The notes below the pieces were generated by a model. The model did no database searches. It worked only from the letters and a program-made list of their open reading frames with translations, and was not told where the DNA came from. Of a stretch of 64,000 nucleotides of DNA, positions 51,416 to 64,000 are shown piece by piece (the first letter of the stretch is position 1; the number at the start of each line of letters is the position of its first letter). Origin of the DNA: Nematostella vectensis (lineage: Eukaryota > Cnidaria > Anthozoa > Actiniaria > Edwardsiidae); NCBI RefSeq assembly GCF_932526225.1, contig NC_064039.1:6523001-6587000 (forward strand), given 5' to 3'. The translations under genes were made by a program, and so were the position numbers.

Positions 51416-53345
51416 GGACGCGCACTACTCCCTAGAATGTAAGGACGTACACTACTCCCTAGAATGTAAGGACGTACACTACTCCCTAGAATGTAAGGAC
51501 GTACACTACTCCCTAGAATGTAAGGACGTACACTACTCCCTAGAATGTAAGGACGTACACTACTCCCTAGAATGTAAGGACGTACACTACTCCCTAGAAT
51601 GTAAGGACGTACACTACTCCCTAGTATGTAAGGACGTACACTACTCCCTAGAATGTAAGGACGTACACTACTCCCTAGAATGTAAGGACGTACACTACTC
51701 CCTAGTATGTAAGGACGTACACTACTCCCTAGAATGTAAGGACGTACACTACTCCCTAGAATGTAAGGACGTACACTACTCCCTAGAATGTAAGGACGTA
51801 CACTACTCCCTAGAATGTAAGGACGTACACTACTCCCTAGAATGTAAGGACGTACACTACTCCCTAGTATGTAAGGACGTACACTACTCCCTAGAATGTA
51901 AGGACGTACACTACTCCCTAGAATGTAAGGACGTACACTACTCCCTAGAATGTAAGGACGTACACTACTCTCTAGAATGTAAGGACGCACACTACTCCCT
52001 AGAATTTAAGGACGTACACTACTCCCTAGAATGTAAGGACGTTCACTACTCCCTAGAATGTAAGGACGTACACTACTCCCTAGAATGTAAGGACGTACAC
52101 TACTCTCTAGAATGTAAGGACGCGCACTACTCCCTAGAATGTAAGGACGCACACTACTCCCTAGTATGTAAGGACGTACACTACTCCCTAGAATGTAAGG
52201 ACGTACACTACTCCCTAGAATGTAAGGACGTACACTACTCCCTAGAATGTAAGGACGTACACTACTCTCTAGAATGTAAGGACGTACACTACTCCCTAGA
52301 ATTTAAGGACGTACACTACTCCCTAGAATGTAAGGACGTACACTACTCTCTAGAATGTAAGGACGTACACTACTCCCTAGAATGTAAGGACGTACACTAC
52401 TCCCTAGAATGTAAGGACGTACACTACTCCTTAGAATGTAAGGACGTACACTACTCCTTAGAATGTAAGGACGTACACTACTCCCTAGTATGTAAGGACG
52501 TACACTACTCCCTAGAATGTAAGGACGTACACTACTCCCTAGAATGTAAGGACGTACACTACTCCCTAGAATGTAAGGACGTACACTACTCCCTAGAATG
52601 TAAGGACGTACACTACTCCCTAGAATGTAAGGACGTACACTACTCCCTAGAATGTAAGGACGTACACTACTCCCTAGAATGTAAGGACGTACACTACTCC
52701 CTAGAATGTAAGGACGCGCACTACTCCCTAGAATGTAAGGACGTACACTACTCCCTAGAATGTAAGGACGCGCACTACTCCCTAGAATGTAAGGACGTAC
52801 ACTACTCCCTAGAATGTAAGGACGCGCACTACTCCCTAGAATGTAAGGACGTACACTACTCCCTAGAATGTAAGGACGTACACTACTCCCTAGAATGTAA
52901 GGACGTACACTACTCCCTAGAATGTAAGGACGTACACTACTCTCTAGAATGTAAGGACGCACACTACTCCCTAGAATATAAGGACGTACACTACTTCCTA
53001 GAATGTAAGGACGTACACTACTCTCTAGAATGTAAGGACGTACACTACTCCCTAGAATTTAAGGACGTACACTACTCCCTAGTATGTAAGGACGTACACT
53101 ACTCCCTAGAATGTAAGGACGTACACTACTCTCTAGAATGTAAGGACGTACACTACTCCCTAGAATTTAAGGACGTACACTACTCCCTAGAATGTAAGGA
53201 CGTACACTTCTCCCTAGAATGTAAGGACGTACACTACTCCCTAGAATGTAAGGACGTACACTACTCCCTAGAATGTAAGGACGTACACTACTCCCTAGAA
53301 TGTAAGGACGTACACTACTCCCTTGAATGTAAGGACGCGCACTAC
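51416..53345. repeat. 27-bp satellite array, about 71 copies
   Basis: Near-perfect tandem units CTACTCCCTAGAATGTAAGG plus ACGTACA over 1.9 kb. Variants are single-base and recur in blocks (AGTATG, CTCTAG, ACGCGC, AATTTA), implying higher-order duplication. Because 27 is a multiple of 3, the minus strand gives long open frames of a 9-residue repeat (RPYILGSSV), which I do not regard as a gene: there is no start context, no splice structure, and stops appear wherever the unit mutates. Confidence 0.97.
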
Positions 53346-54535
53346 TCACTAAAATGAATTGACCCGCACTTCTCACAAGAATAAATGGACGCGCACTTCT
53401 CACTAAAATGAATGGATGCGCACTACTCCCTGGAATGTATGGTCGCTCAATACTCCGTAGAATGAATAAACGCACTTCTCCTTCGAATTTAAGGACACGC
53501 ATTACTTCCTAAAATCAATGGACGTGCTATACTCCCTAGAATGAATGGACGCGCACAACTCCCTAAAATGAATAGGAGGTCACTACTCCCTAAATTGATG
53601 GACGCAGAATACACCCTAGAATAAATGGATGCGCACTACTCCCTAGAATAGATGGACGCACACTACTCCCTAGAATGTAAAGACGCGTACTACTTACTAG
53701 AATTGATGGACGCGCACTACTTCCTAGAATGTAAGGAAACGCATTACCTTTTAAAACGAATGGACGTGCTTTACTTACTAGAATGGATGGATAGACACTA
53801 CACATTAGAATGATTGGACGCTCACTACTTACTAGAATGTTAAGACGCACACTGGACGTGGAATGGACGTGCTCTACACACTTAAATGTAAGGACGCACA
53901 CTTATCAGTAGAATAAATGGACGTGCTCTACTCCTACTCTTACTGGGATGCGCACTACTCACTAGAATGGATGGACGCGCACTACTTCCTATAATGAATG
54001 GACTCGCACTACACACTAAAATGAATGGACGCGCACTACAAACTAGAATGAATGGACGCCCACTATACACTAGAATCAATGGACGCGCACAACACACTAA
54101 AATGAATGGACGCGCACTACTCCCTAGAATGAATGGACGCGCACTTCTCACTAGAATGAATGGACGCGCATTACACACTAGAATAAATGGATGCACACTA
54201 CTCACTGGAATGGATGGACGCGCACTACTTCCTAGAATGAATGGTCGCGCAATTCTCCCTAGAATGTAAGGACACGCATTACTTACTAAAACGAATGGAC
54301 GTGCTTTACTTACTAGAATGGATGGATAGACACTACACATTAGAATGATTGGACGCTCACTACTCACTAGAATGTTAAGACGCGCACTACTCCCTACAAT
54401 AAATGGACGCGCACTTCTTCCTAAAATGGACGGACGCGCATTGACCTCTAAGATGGATAGACGCGTACTACTCCCCACATTTGATGGACGCCCACTACTT
54501 TCTTCCTAAAATGGATGGACGCGCACAGCATAGCA
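53345..54535. repeat. Degenerate 27-bp array, older block
   Basis: Same 27-bp framework as the main satellite but diverged to ACTAGAATGAATGGACGCGC plus ACTACTC, with many substitutions. Both strands show repeat-driven ORFs of 100-200 codons. Confidence 0.9.
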
Positions 54536-55300
54536 TAATTTTATTAAACTTAAATGTAAGCAATTTTCAATGAAAACACATTCTGGCTAAAATACCCAGC
54601 GTAAGTGCGATTATCATGGCTTCATTAATTGAAAGCTGCACTGTCTGTCAGTAGTACTATCATCGCGTGTGCATTACTTGCTCACATGTGACTGGTTCTC
54701 CTCCTAAGACAGGACGCGTGGCGGTCAAGTATCATTTAATATTTCCTGTTACCAAACAAGTCGACTCGTGTGCGCTGTTTTTCTTTGCCTGTTAAGGGAC
54801 GCGAAACTCCACATGTGCCAAAAGTGTAAAACCTCCAGGGCATTATCGCCCATTATTACGGACAACGCCCTGGCTCACGAAAGGCTCACATGCTGTTATA
54901 CAAACACCGGATAGTCCGATTATGCTGCCTGACTAAGCGCTTTGGTTAATACCCCGTGTTGCGTTGAAACATGTTGCGTAAAGCCAGTCTTACATGTGCT
55001 TCTCATATGTGCGTTTCACGAGTTTGTTCGCATTACTAGGCTCAAGTCCATCTAGAAATGGCTTGTCATTAAATTTCTTATACATCTGACGATGTAGTTA
55101 CATCTTATTATTGATATTCTAATGCAATTAAATATTACATTTCTTAGCATGGTGTTGAAACGATTTCTGCGTCTTTTAACAACAACTATCGAAATAACAG
55201 TTGTTTGTTTGTATACGTTTTCATTGCAGCTATTACAACACTTATCCTCTTTTAAGATAAACCTCATATTGATAAACATTGAGCTCCTTAAATCTTGGCG
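54482..55300. repeat. Segmental duplication, copy 1 (unique-sequence unit)
   Basis: From the shared array edge TTTGATGGACGCCCACTACT through CACATTCTGGCTAAAATACC, TTGCTCACATGTGACTGGTT and GGACGCGTGGCGGTCAAGTA to AACATTGAGCTCCTTAAATC. It matches 56163-57090 at most positions, with indels. Confidence 0.9.
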
Positions 55301-56215
55301 CGCACTTCTCCCTAGAATGTAAGGACGCGCACTACACCCAAAAATGGATGGACGTCGCTACTCCCAAGAATGAATGGACGCGCACTACTCCCTTAATTGA
55401 TGGACGCACACCACTCACTAGAATGGATAAACGCGCTCTACTCCATAGAATGGATGGACGCGCACTACTTCCTAGAATGAATGGAGGCGCAATACACTAC
55501 AATGAATGGACGCGCACTACTCCCTAAACTACTACATAGAATGTAAAGACGCACACTACTCTCTAGAATGGATGGACGCGCGGACCACCCTAGAATGGAT
55601 GGACGCTCACTACACACTAGAATGAATGGACGCGCACTACTCACTAGAATGAATGGACGCGCACTACTCACTAGAATGAATGGACGCGCACTACTCACTA
55701 GAATGAATGGACGCGCACTTCTCACTAGAATGAATGGACGCGCACTTCTCCCTCGAATGAATGGACGCGCACTACACACTAGAATGAATGGACGCGCACT
55801 ACTCACTAGAATGAATGGACGCGCACTTCTCCCTAGAATTGATGGACGCGCACTACTCACTAGAATGAATGGACGCGCACTTCTCCCTCGAATGAATGGA
55901 CGCGCACTACACACTAGAAAGAATGGACGCGCACTACTCACTAGAATGAATGGACGCGCACTTCTCCCTAGAATGGATGGACGCGCACTACACACTAGAA
56001 AGAATAGACGCGCACTACTCACTAGAAAGAATGGACGCGCACTACTCACTAGAATGGATGGACGCGCACTGCTCCCTAGAAAGTTAGGACGCCCACTACT
56101 CTCGAGGATGGAAGGACGCGCTCTACTCTCGAGGATGGAAGGACGCGCATTAATCTCCCCACCTTTGATGGACGCCCACTACTTTCTTCCTAGAATGAAT
56201 GGACGCGCACAGCGC
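55300..56215. repeat. Degenerate 27-bp array, second block
   Basis: About 33 units of ACTAGAATGAATGGACGCGC plus ACTACTC. The central part (55610-56060) is much more homogeneous than the edges, suggesting recent local homogenisation. Confidence 0.92.
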
Positions 56216-57090
56216 TATAGAAAATACGTTCTCATTAATACTGACGAATGGGGATAGTATGATGTTATTAAACTTAAACGTAAACAAGCTTTGCTTTCGA
56301 TACTGAAAACACATTCTGGCTAAAATACCCAGCGTAAGTGCGTTTATCATGGCTTCATTAAATAAAAGCTGCACCGTATGTCAGTAGAAGTGTCATCGCG
56401 TGTGCATTACTTGCTCACATGTGGCTGGTTCTCGTCCTAAGACAGGACGCGTGGCGGTCAAGTATCATTTAATATTTCCTGTTACCAAACAAGTCGATTC
56501 CTGTGCGCTGTTTTTTGTCACCTGTTAAGGGACGCGAAACTCCATATGTGCTGAAAGTTTAATATAGCTAAACTAAAACCTCCCGGGCATTATCGTCCAT
56601 TAGGGACCGCGCCCTGGCTCACGAAAGGCTCACATTCTATTATACAAAGTCCGGATAGTTCGATTGTGCTCCGGTGTCTGGTTGGATTAGAAGGATTTAT
56701 GCTGCCTTGACTAAGCGCTTTGGTCAATACCCCGTGTTGCGTTGACATACTTTGCGTAAGGCCAGTCTTACATGTGCTTCTCATATGTGCGTTTCACGAG
56801 TTTGTTCGCATTACTAGGCCCAAGGCCATCTAGAAATGGTTTGTCATTAAATTACTTATACATCTTACGATGTAGTTACATCTTATTATTAATATTCTAA
56901 TGCGATTAAATATTACATTTCTTAGTATGGTGTTGAAATGATTTCCGCGTCTTTTGTTAAACTAAGAACACTACCAATATAATAGCTGTTTGTTTGTATT
57001 TGTTTTTATGATAGTTATTTGCAACACTTATCCTCTTTCAAGAGTCCTCGTGTTTGTTTTGATAAACATTGAGCTCCTTAAATCTTGGCT
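56163..57090. repeat. Segmental duplication, copy 2
   Basis: Diverged copy of 54482-55300, offset about 1.68 kb. It carries extra short insertions relative to copy 1, for example around 56560 and 56670, and ends at the same AACATTGAGCTCCTTAAATC. Confidence 0.9.
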
Positions 57091-57099
57091 AACAGGTCT

Positions 57100-59930
57100 T
57101 GTGCTTGTTTGCCCAGCTAAGCTAGAAAAACAATTAAAAATTCTGATCATTCGACTGGTTTGTTCTGTGTTTGCCCGATTTAATAAAAGTCCTGGTGAAA
57201 TGTGAATGGTCTTCTGCTAACTTGCTGCGTACGCGGATTGAGCTCAACGTACTTAATCACTTCCGGAAATCAACGCTCTGAGAATGAGAAATAACTTGCA
57301 GACATTGCACAGATTGCATCTAAAATATATAAAACATTGACAATACAATGCTGGCAAGTCAGTCTTTTTAATAAAGTTCTTTAGCCATGAGTTATCTTTA
57401 ATATCTACAGTTTGTAAGTTGACGCTTCAGCAGTCGATAATCGCACCCAGACGAACGGGCTTGCTGCTAAAATTAGCCACACGCTACACGCCGATTCATG
57501 CTCCGTGCGAATACTATACTTAGCGTCCTTCGAGCTTTCCCTGTAATACCTGACATACCTCTCCATCCAGGGCAGACTATCAAGTAATCAATGCATGACT
57601 TGTCTCTCCATCATCAACAACAGGAACCCACGCCTTGTAATACACACTTCACTCGCGTATAGTTACAACTCGTTCTCTCTAGATCTGACTAACGGTGACA
57701 GACCATCTCTTGATGTTCTGCACTCACACCTTTTCGGAAATTCCGCCGCTTGAAGTATCTAGTGTAGTATTATCTAACATACTTATTCTCTCATCAAGTC
57801 TGAGGGGAACGCTGGGATCTCTGTAAGGCCACTTATCAGTTACTCAGAACAGAAGCATGTCCGGGCATATAAACTTATGCATGTTATGCGTTAATTGACA
57901 ACCGCGCTACGGCTTTCGCGCCATTTAGTTAATGACTGAGCTTACAAACTATTTCGCTCCTACAACCTAGTTAACATTACAACTCATCGGGCTCTGTCTT
58001 ATTCCTTACACGACAGAAAAACGCACAACTTAAAATTTAAAGAGCCAGCAACAGCCAAATGTTAGATGAGCATTCCAAGGCACCGGAAGTGAAAACTATA
58101 TGCTTTTTTAATCACAGGAAGAGGAAATTACTTTTTCAATTGAAAGGGGCAAGAGATTATGCCGTATCTTTATATTCGCTAAAGCTGAGGGTGAGTTAAG
58201 GCTTGGCTAGTTCTCTCGTGCGCTCGTGGGGATAGTTATCCTTTTTTGTTTTCTTAAGGGGTACACGAGTGCTTGTATTCCAAGTAAAAATAGTTTAACT
58301 TCGGCAAGGCGTGGGTGAAAGGCTTAGAAGGTAAGTGCCAGTTTTAGTATTGGTAATACTATACTAAATATTGAGTTTAGGTTAAGATAGCAAGAGTCAG
58401 AAACCAAAATAGAATTAAGTTATACAAATTTAAAAAGAAATAGTCCTAAACAGGATAACATGAGGTTTTATCGAAGACCATAAAAACCACCAGGTGTAGT
58501 ATTTAAAATTGTGTGGATTATTTGTCTACACATTTAGCCTCGGGGTTCAAGCCTTGGCCCTCTTAGGTCTTTATTTACGACTTCAAATTTGGATTAACGC
58601 GTTTTAAAACCACAACAGAGTGTGACTTAAGCAAAGCAAAAGTAGGGGTAAAGGTTCACGAGCATTTTGGTGGTCCTAGGGCCCGTTTATCTTTTGCGGT
58701 CAAACGGATAAAAAGGTTGCTGTGAATTGCTGGGAGCCCTTTGTTTGAGTAGAGCTGTTCTGAGCGTTACTAACGCTTTTTTTTTTAGTTGAATCTATAC
58801 CCTAGCATAAGCAGTATTTTATCGTGGGTATAGAGTCTCGCGCGGGATTCTTTAGCATTTTAGCACTTTATCAGAATGCATTAATGAAGCACAAGATCCT
58901 GGGTCAGCGCACGCTCCCATTCGATGGTGCGCTGACAGATTTAACAAAGCTGTCCCAAATGTAGGGTCCTGAGGAGGGGTAGTAAAAAGTGGAACCGGGA
59001 TTTCAGGCCGGGAAACGGGATCTGGATCTGGGATACCGCGAACGGGAACGGAAACGGGATTTGAGTCAGAAGACGGAATTGGGAAACAAAGAACATGGGA
59101 AGGGATCTGAAACCCCTTTAGAGCCCTGTAATTTTTCAAAACCATACAGCAACTCTACCAAGACAACAAAATCATAAATGATTTTTAACAAAACAAAAAT
59201 TAATATTATATATAATTAGAAATTTGTATTAGCAAAATATACTCAAAGCTAGACAGAGAAAGGTCAAACAAAAGGGCAATTAATAAACACCATTAAAAAT
59301 GTTCTACTCCCGCCAAAATTTCTTTCGAATAGCAAACTGCTTTTTGAAAACTCTTGATTGTCAAGGTTTTTAACAGCTTTTTCCACTTATCTCAGCAAAA
59401 ATGATGTACGTTGACGAATTTCCAGAGAGATGGGGGGGGGGGGGGGGAGGGTGATAAATAATGGCTTATTTGCATGCAACGTATAAGCCTCTGGCGTGAT
59501 TTTCGCGAAGAAAGAACGAGCTGGCTTCGCGAACAATAAGTAACAGTAACATTACAAAACGTGTTTTCCTTATAGACAGTATCTAGAAAGAGGTAATATT
59601 TCAGTTTGCTTGCGTAATCGAATCAATTATTTAAATTAACCAATTAGCTGTTAATATTTCCGAACAGACCGGGCCACTCGTAAGAAGTACAGGCATGGCC
59701 TTTGCGTGCTTTACTGTTGACTCAGATGGTATGAAAAGGTCATGTCGCGCGTGCAGACGCATATCCTGGCGAGCCCGCACACCATTATAGATTCATTGTA
59801 CAACTCTCAACACTCTTAATAAACATATCCCCAAGACAATAAAAGACATCATGGAAAATAAATAACCCATGGCTTGAGGATATAGTTTGAGGTTCTGGCC
59901 TCTTCACGTGAACCGCGCGCACTCCCGTTC
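57100..59930. other. Intergenic stretch with no confident gene
   Basis: I see no exon with supporting splice sites. A degenerate GGGAWCYGGGAAACGGGA tract lies at 58990-59075, and a run of about 15 G at 59431. Confidence 0.5.
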
Positions 59931-59935
59931 AGTAT

Positions 59936-60061
59936 ATACACGCTCGTTCAAATTGCGCGTTCAATACACGCTCGTTCAAATTGCGCGCCACATAGTGGTG
60001 CAGAGATTGGTTGAGTCGCATGCGCGCGCTGGCTTGTCCGATAGGTAGGTAGGTATAAAAG
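59936..60061 (+). promoter_or_regulatory. Putative TATA promoter with upstream direct repeat
   Basis: TATAAAAG at 60054-60061, an ATTGG (inverted CCAAT) at about 60006, and two copies of ACACGCTCGTTCAAATTGCG about 29 bases apart (near 59938 and 59967). The expected start is near 60085, and a consensus donor (ACCA then GTAAGT, G at 60190) follows, giving a non-coding first exon of about 105 bases without ATG. The next exon may begin at 62102. Confidence 0.55.
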
Positions 60062-62252
60062 TGTTGGGAAGGTGTTCGCCACTAGCACAGGGCTATCTTC
60101 CCTCCTCCCCCAAATCTGTGACAGGTCATCCGAAGGTATTCGAATTTTGCACGGTGATAGGAAGCAACTGCACTTCAGGTGCGCAACCAGTAAGTTTACT
60201 GCATGTTATTCTTTATAATTTTCAGGCGGTCTAATGCACTTGCAGCACGGCTAGAAAGATAATTAACATAATTAACATAGGATATGCTAAAACATATATT
60301 AATATATTTTTTAATAGAAGTTTCGGTAAATAGATTTAGGCGTACCCTTTGCGCCATTGAAAATTTAACTATAAACTGTTAACTGGTATAGATTGTTATA
60401 AGGCAAGCAGTCTAGGAGCACTTTGCGACCCATTAAGCTCATGCATCTCTCTTCCCCGCCTTAATTACTTACTATTTGTAGTTGTTGTAGACAAACTGAT
60501 GGATAAAAGTTGATGAACAAATGAAAACAAACCCTATAGTCTTGCAAATGGCACAACAGCGAAACCCTAAAAAGCTCGTTATCTGAATGCAGTTGCAAGT
60601 TGGTAGAACACGCAATCGGAGTGTTTTGGTAAAAAGAAGAATTCAACGAATTCAACAATTCGATATTGAACGACCTCCTCGAAGTATCTTTTCAGATTAA
60701 TTTGTTTACGGTCAAAGCCTGAGAATGCCGAATACACACCTTCTTTAATCAGATACCAAAGAAACTGAAAAGACTCCAAATCATGGAGAGGTTACGAAAA
60801 CACTGTACGTCATCCTGACATACTCGGCAAAAACAACATTGAACTCTTAAGACAGGCACGAGAGAACCACCGCCACAAAACTGCACAAACACTTACAAGG
60901 CCAGGCGTAACTTTAGCGAGAGATGCCATTAATTTCTCTTACACGGCTAGAACAAAAGGTATTACTTAACGCGCATAATTGCTTCAACTTGTTAAAAAGG
61001 CATTACTGGAGGGAGGATTGAGGAGTGAGGCGGCAATTATTTTATTATTTGTATTGAAATGTGATTGGTCCGCTCGAAAGAGCTCGGCCGGTCCCGGATC
61101 AAAATTCGTTTTGAAGTGTTCGTATAATTGATCCCTATAAAGACTTTTCATTGGCTTTGATCACAAATTCTTTTGTGTTGTGAGGGCTCTGCTCTGTTGA
61201 TCACTGCTGAGGTAATCTCAGGGTTTGTTTGAGACGTCGGGGCGAGAGATCGAGATGAATGAATGTGACGTCACAGGTTATTGTCCCACGGATAATTCTA
61301 TTAATATCCTCTTTACACGGACCAATAGAATCCCACAGAAGAACAAACAACGTCTAAACAAAATAGAGAAAAGAAAGCCTTGTCCGGCAATAGACAAACA
61401 CACATGTTCTGTCGCCTTTTCGCTCGCTTCTTAGTCGATTCATTCGAACCAAAACATCATCAGTCGTTCCCTTTTGGCAGAGATTTCGAGGGAATGCGAT
61501 GATAGAAGGTTTCAGTCAGCTCCAAGAGCACCGGAAACCTCCAGAGAGGCCCTGGTAACTAGGCCTGTCAAAAACTGTCAATAAAAGTATTCCTAATTAA
61601 TTCTGGTCTATCGCGCTTCATTGTTCATTCCATCACACACATCATGCCTGAGGTCATCCATCGCTAAGTTACTCAACTTTACGGATCTTTCAAACTCGCG
61701 CCGTTTTTCAACCAGACACGTTGAATCAAGAGGAACGCAGTAATCGAGGGTAGTGATCAGAGTTTTTCGAGCTATACGCGCGTTCAGTTCCCTAGCAGAA
61801 TTATTCTCTACACAGGGTGAGTCGGGCTGTATTGTTTTGTGGTTTTGACAGGAAGAGGAGTCATTCTCGCGCATGATACGATCCTATGAGTAAGAATGCG
61901 TAGAGAGCAGAATTAGGACACTAGTTATCTAGAGCCAGACTAAACTGACACGAGATGGCGATCTGACACATCAATGGTGCCACAGCCAGCTCGTGAGAAT
62001 CATGAATTATTCCGTCCCACAGTGCCAAGGGTACACAGTGTAAACAGCCTCGAACGTGACTCAGAGGCTCCACTCATTCTACTGTTTATTCATGTTCTGC
62101 AGAGTGTGAGAAAAGAAGACATAATCCTTAGTAGAAGAACTTCAATCAAGTCTTGGGCAATTTGGGACGCAATCAGAACATGATGATGCTCTCATGCGGA
62201 CTTGGGTTATCCAGTTGTTAACAAGTTTCTGATAATTCCGCATTTTTGGACG

Positions 62253-62352
62253 ATGTTCAGTCAGGGTGCACGCCGTTTCACTGGTGGCGTGTTGCTCGCC
62301 GCATTGCTAGCTCTAATCACCGAGAGGTCCACGGCGGAGCCAACTTGCTCAG
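62253..62352 (+). CDS. Signal-peptide exon opening a secreted or membrane protein gene that leaves the window
   Basis: ATG at 62253 encodes MFSQGARRFTGGVLLAALLA, then LITERSTA and EPTCS, a textbook signal peptide with likely cleavage after STA, and ends in phase 1 at a donor (TCAG then GTAAAA). Phase-1 exits after the signal peptide are typical of genes encoding extracellular modules such as Ig domains. A good acceptor at 62101 (TTCATGTTCTGCAG) suggests the exon starts at 62102, with two short upstream ORFs (ATG at about 62179 and 62194) in its leader. No continuation is found before 64000, so the first intron exceeds 1.6 kb. Family unknown. Confidence 0.65.
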
Positions 62353-64000
62353 GTAAAATTTTGATTGTTATTGTTCAGTTCTCAGCGTATCTAGCGATCT
62401 TTGATTTACGGAGGAGTTTATGATATTTGTATCAAAGGAATGCGTTTATCGTATACACTATATAAAATCATGTATAACTGCCATTACTGTAATTTCTTTT
62501 TAACAAATTAAGATATTCTCTTGATCAAGTCTGATACACTATTGATAGAACGAGAAAGTGATTTTTTTTATTGAAAATCAATTATATTTCTTCTGTAGTA
62601 TGAAGGTTTATCGCGTTAGCTTTGCGTGTGGTGTATTGCGAACAACGCTTCTAACTCCCTCACTTGATGCCTGCTATTCAGTGAACTCGTTTAATTGACT
62701 CTTTGATACTGCACGCTGTTATGTACTCCCGTTATCTTGAATTTTCTACCCGCCTCTGACGTACCGCGGCGACTGTAAAGCTAGTTCAAAGCGAGGTCAA
62801 AGCTAACTCTTCGTTCACGTCGGCTTGTCCTAGCGTATGTTATGATGAGATGAACTGGCCGTCAAAAGACTCAATGCTTGTCTAAATCCTTATGGTTATT
62901 CCTAATTCATCAGGCATATCATATGCAAAATTACTAATCAACTGTCACTAAAAGCCCAATTCCCAGTTGTATAACCATTGCCGCAAATAATAGGACACAA
63001 AACCGGTTATGGTGTCGAATTGTGTTCAAGAGGATTCATACATGTATTGAAAACAAGGAGTGAAAGAAAGCCACTCATATGTGACCACGGCCATTGTTTC
63101 TTTTAAGCTAAACTCCTTATCGTTTGTAATAACTTGTTTGGTAAAAAATCAATTTCGCTTAAATATTACGCGCTGGTTACTGTTGATGATGATGTTTTTA
63201 AAATCTTACGCAATGGTTATTGATAATGATGTAAACAATTTTATGCCCGACTCGCGTTGACTCCTCTTTACGCAAGTCAAAAGTATATACGTGATGTGAA
63301 CCTCTTTTTTTTCTTGCATCTCGCTACTCGCTTCCTGCTGATGCTCTGAAGGTCGAGTAATACGTTATCATGTTCTACTACTGCGAATGACATATGATCG
63401 TTAGCCTAAACGTGTTACGTACAGCTTTCACCCTCTTAAAACACGGACCTCGACGCCTTAACGGAGCAGGCACTCTCGTTAATTAAGGATAGAACCGTCA
63501 ATACTTTTCTGTGAATCTCCTAATGAGACAGAAATTGGAATGCCGACAAACCCGAGTGAAGCTACCTTCGTTTATAATTATTTTATAACACATGTACATT
63601 TGATAAAGCAAAAGGCCTGTGGCCCACAAGTAATCTGATATCGTTCTATTGTCCTAACGAAGCTGAGATCGATTTCGAGAAGATGAACATTCTGCTCGTG
63701 TCCCTTTATAGATTGGAACTACTTGCGAAAATACGTGGACTGAGCGTTGCCTTATCGTTGTGAGACCACAAATATTTACACCCTGTTTATCCACCCTGAA
63801 CACCATCCCCTATTCAAAGCCTTTCTGTCAGCAAAAATCTCCTCCAAAAGTCATGTGGGATAAAGTCTTTCAGACAAAACCATCCGAAGTGGACTCTTGT
63901 TTCACATCGTGAATCAGTTTGACTCCCTCGACAGCCTAAGGGTCAACAGACTCGAGTTTGATTATTCTGACAGTGTTGTTTTTCTTTGTAAGTCTCTTGT
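62353..64000 (+). other. Presumed intron, nothing further seen
   Basis: AT-rich sequence with only short ORFs and no coding stretch joined to the 62253 exon by compatible splice sites. Confidence 0.4.

Noticed and set aside
51187-54478. Minus-strand 9-residue repeat proteins of 200-270 codons
   Set aside because: A 27-bp unit without a stop automatically gives long frames; frames break wherever units mutate, and there is no promoter, signal or splice support.
58852-59177. Overlapping ORFs with Pro/Asp or Arg/Glu repeats
   Set aside because: Both strands are open because of a degenerate GGGAAACGGGAT repeat; no gene evidence.

Overview
This is eukaryotic, animal DNA: multi-exon genes with GT-AG introns, exons mostly of 40-300 bases, AT-rich introns, many MITEs and large minisatellite arrays, and no operons. 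The gene set (ferlin, PrimPol, an FGF receptor and a kinase-less FGFR-like protein) and the abundance of hAT-like MITEs whose ends read like CAGGGGCGTAGCC suggest an early-branching metazoan, most likely an anthozoan cnidarian such as a sea anemone. The species is an inference; the gene families are read directly from reconstructed exons.

Layout. (1) 1-9222, plus strand: the 3' part of a ferlin gene (end of the linker before the last C2 domain, the last C2 domain, and the C-terminal membrane anchor). Its introns are swollen by minisatellites. (2) 9959-22033, minus strand: a complete PRIMPOL gene in 18 exons (544 aa predicted, all phases consistent), tail-to-tail with the ferlin. Its sixth intron holds a young but internally deleted Gypsy-type LTR retrotransposon (15048-17905; 178-bp LTRs differing at one base; 5-bp target duplication GTAAA). 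(3) 22.1-25.7 kb: no confident gene; a 134-bp tandem duplication and a GATGAT-rich tract. (4) 25868-28709, plus strand: a seven-exon gene behind a TATA box encoding a 244-aa secreted, mainly helical protein with few cysteines that I do not recognise. (5) 30992-38799, minus strand: a complete FGF receptor in 15 exons (1007 aa; signal peptide, three Ig domains, TM, tyrosine kinase, very long Ser-rich tail). (6) 38.8-46.9 kb: MITEs, a candidate signal-peptide exon and a few unexplained ORFs. (7) 46895-48572, plus strand: a kinase-less FGFR-like gene (two Ig domains, hydrophobic C-terminus), head-to-head with the FGFR. (8) 51.4-57.1 kb: a roughly 2-kb 27-bp satellite followed by two diverged copies of a 1.7-kb array-plus-unique unit. 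(9) 60.0-62.4 kb: a TATA promoter, a non-coding first exon, and a signal-peptide exon opening a gene that leaves the window.

The most unusual theme is that several intronic minisatellites are seeded by a host exon's own 3' end plus its 5' splice site. In the ferlin gene about 54 copies of a 62-bp unit, then about 8 copies of a 35-bp version, each repeat the exon end with an intact GTAAGT donor; a second ferlin exon (window start) and a PRIMPOL exon (19.4-19.6 kb) show the same, and the last ferlin exon repeats its own stop-codon region. The neighbouring FGFR and FGFR-like genes look like a receptor/decoy pair made by local duplication: their Ig2-type exons have identical length (279 nt) and phase.
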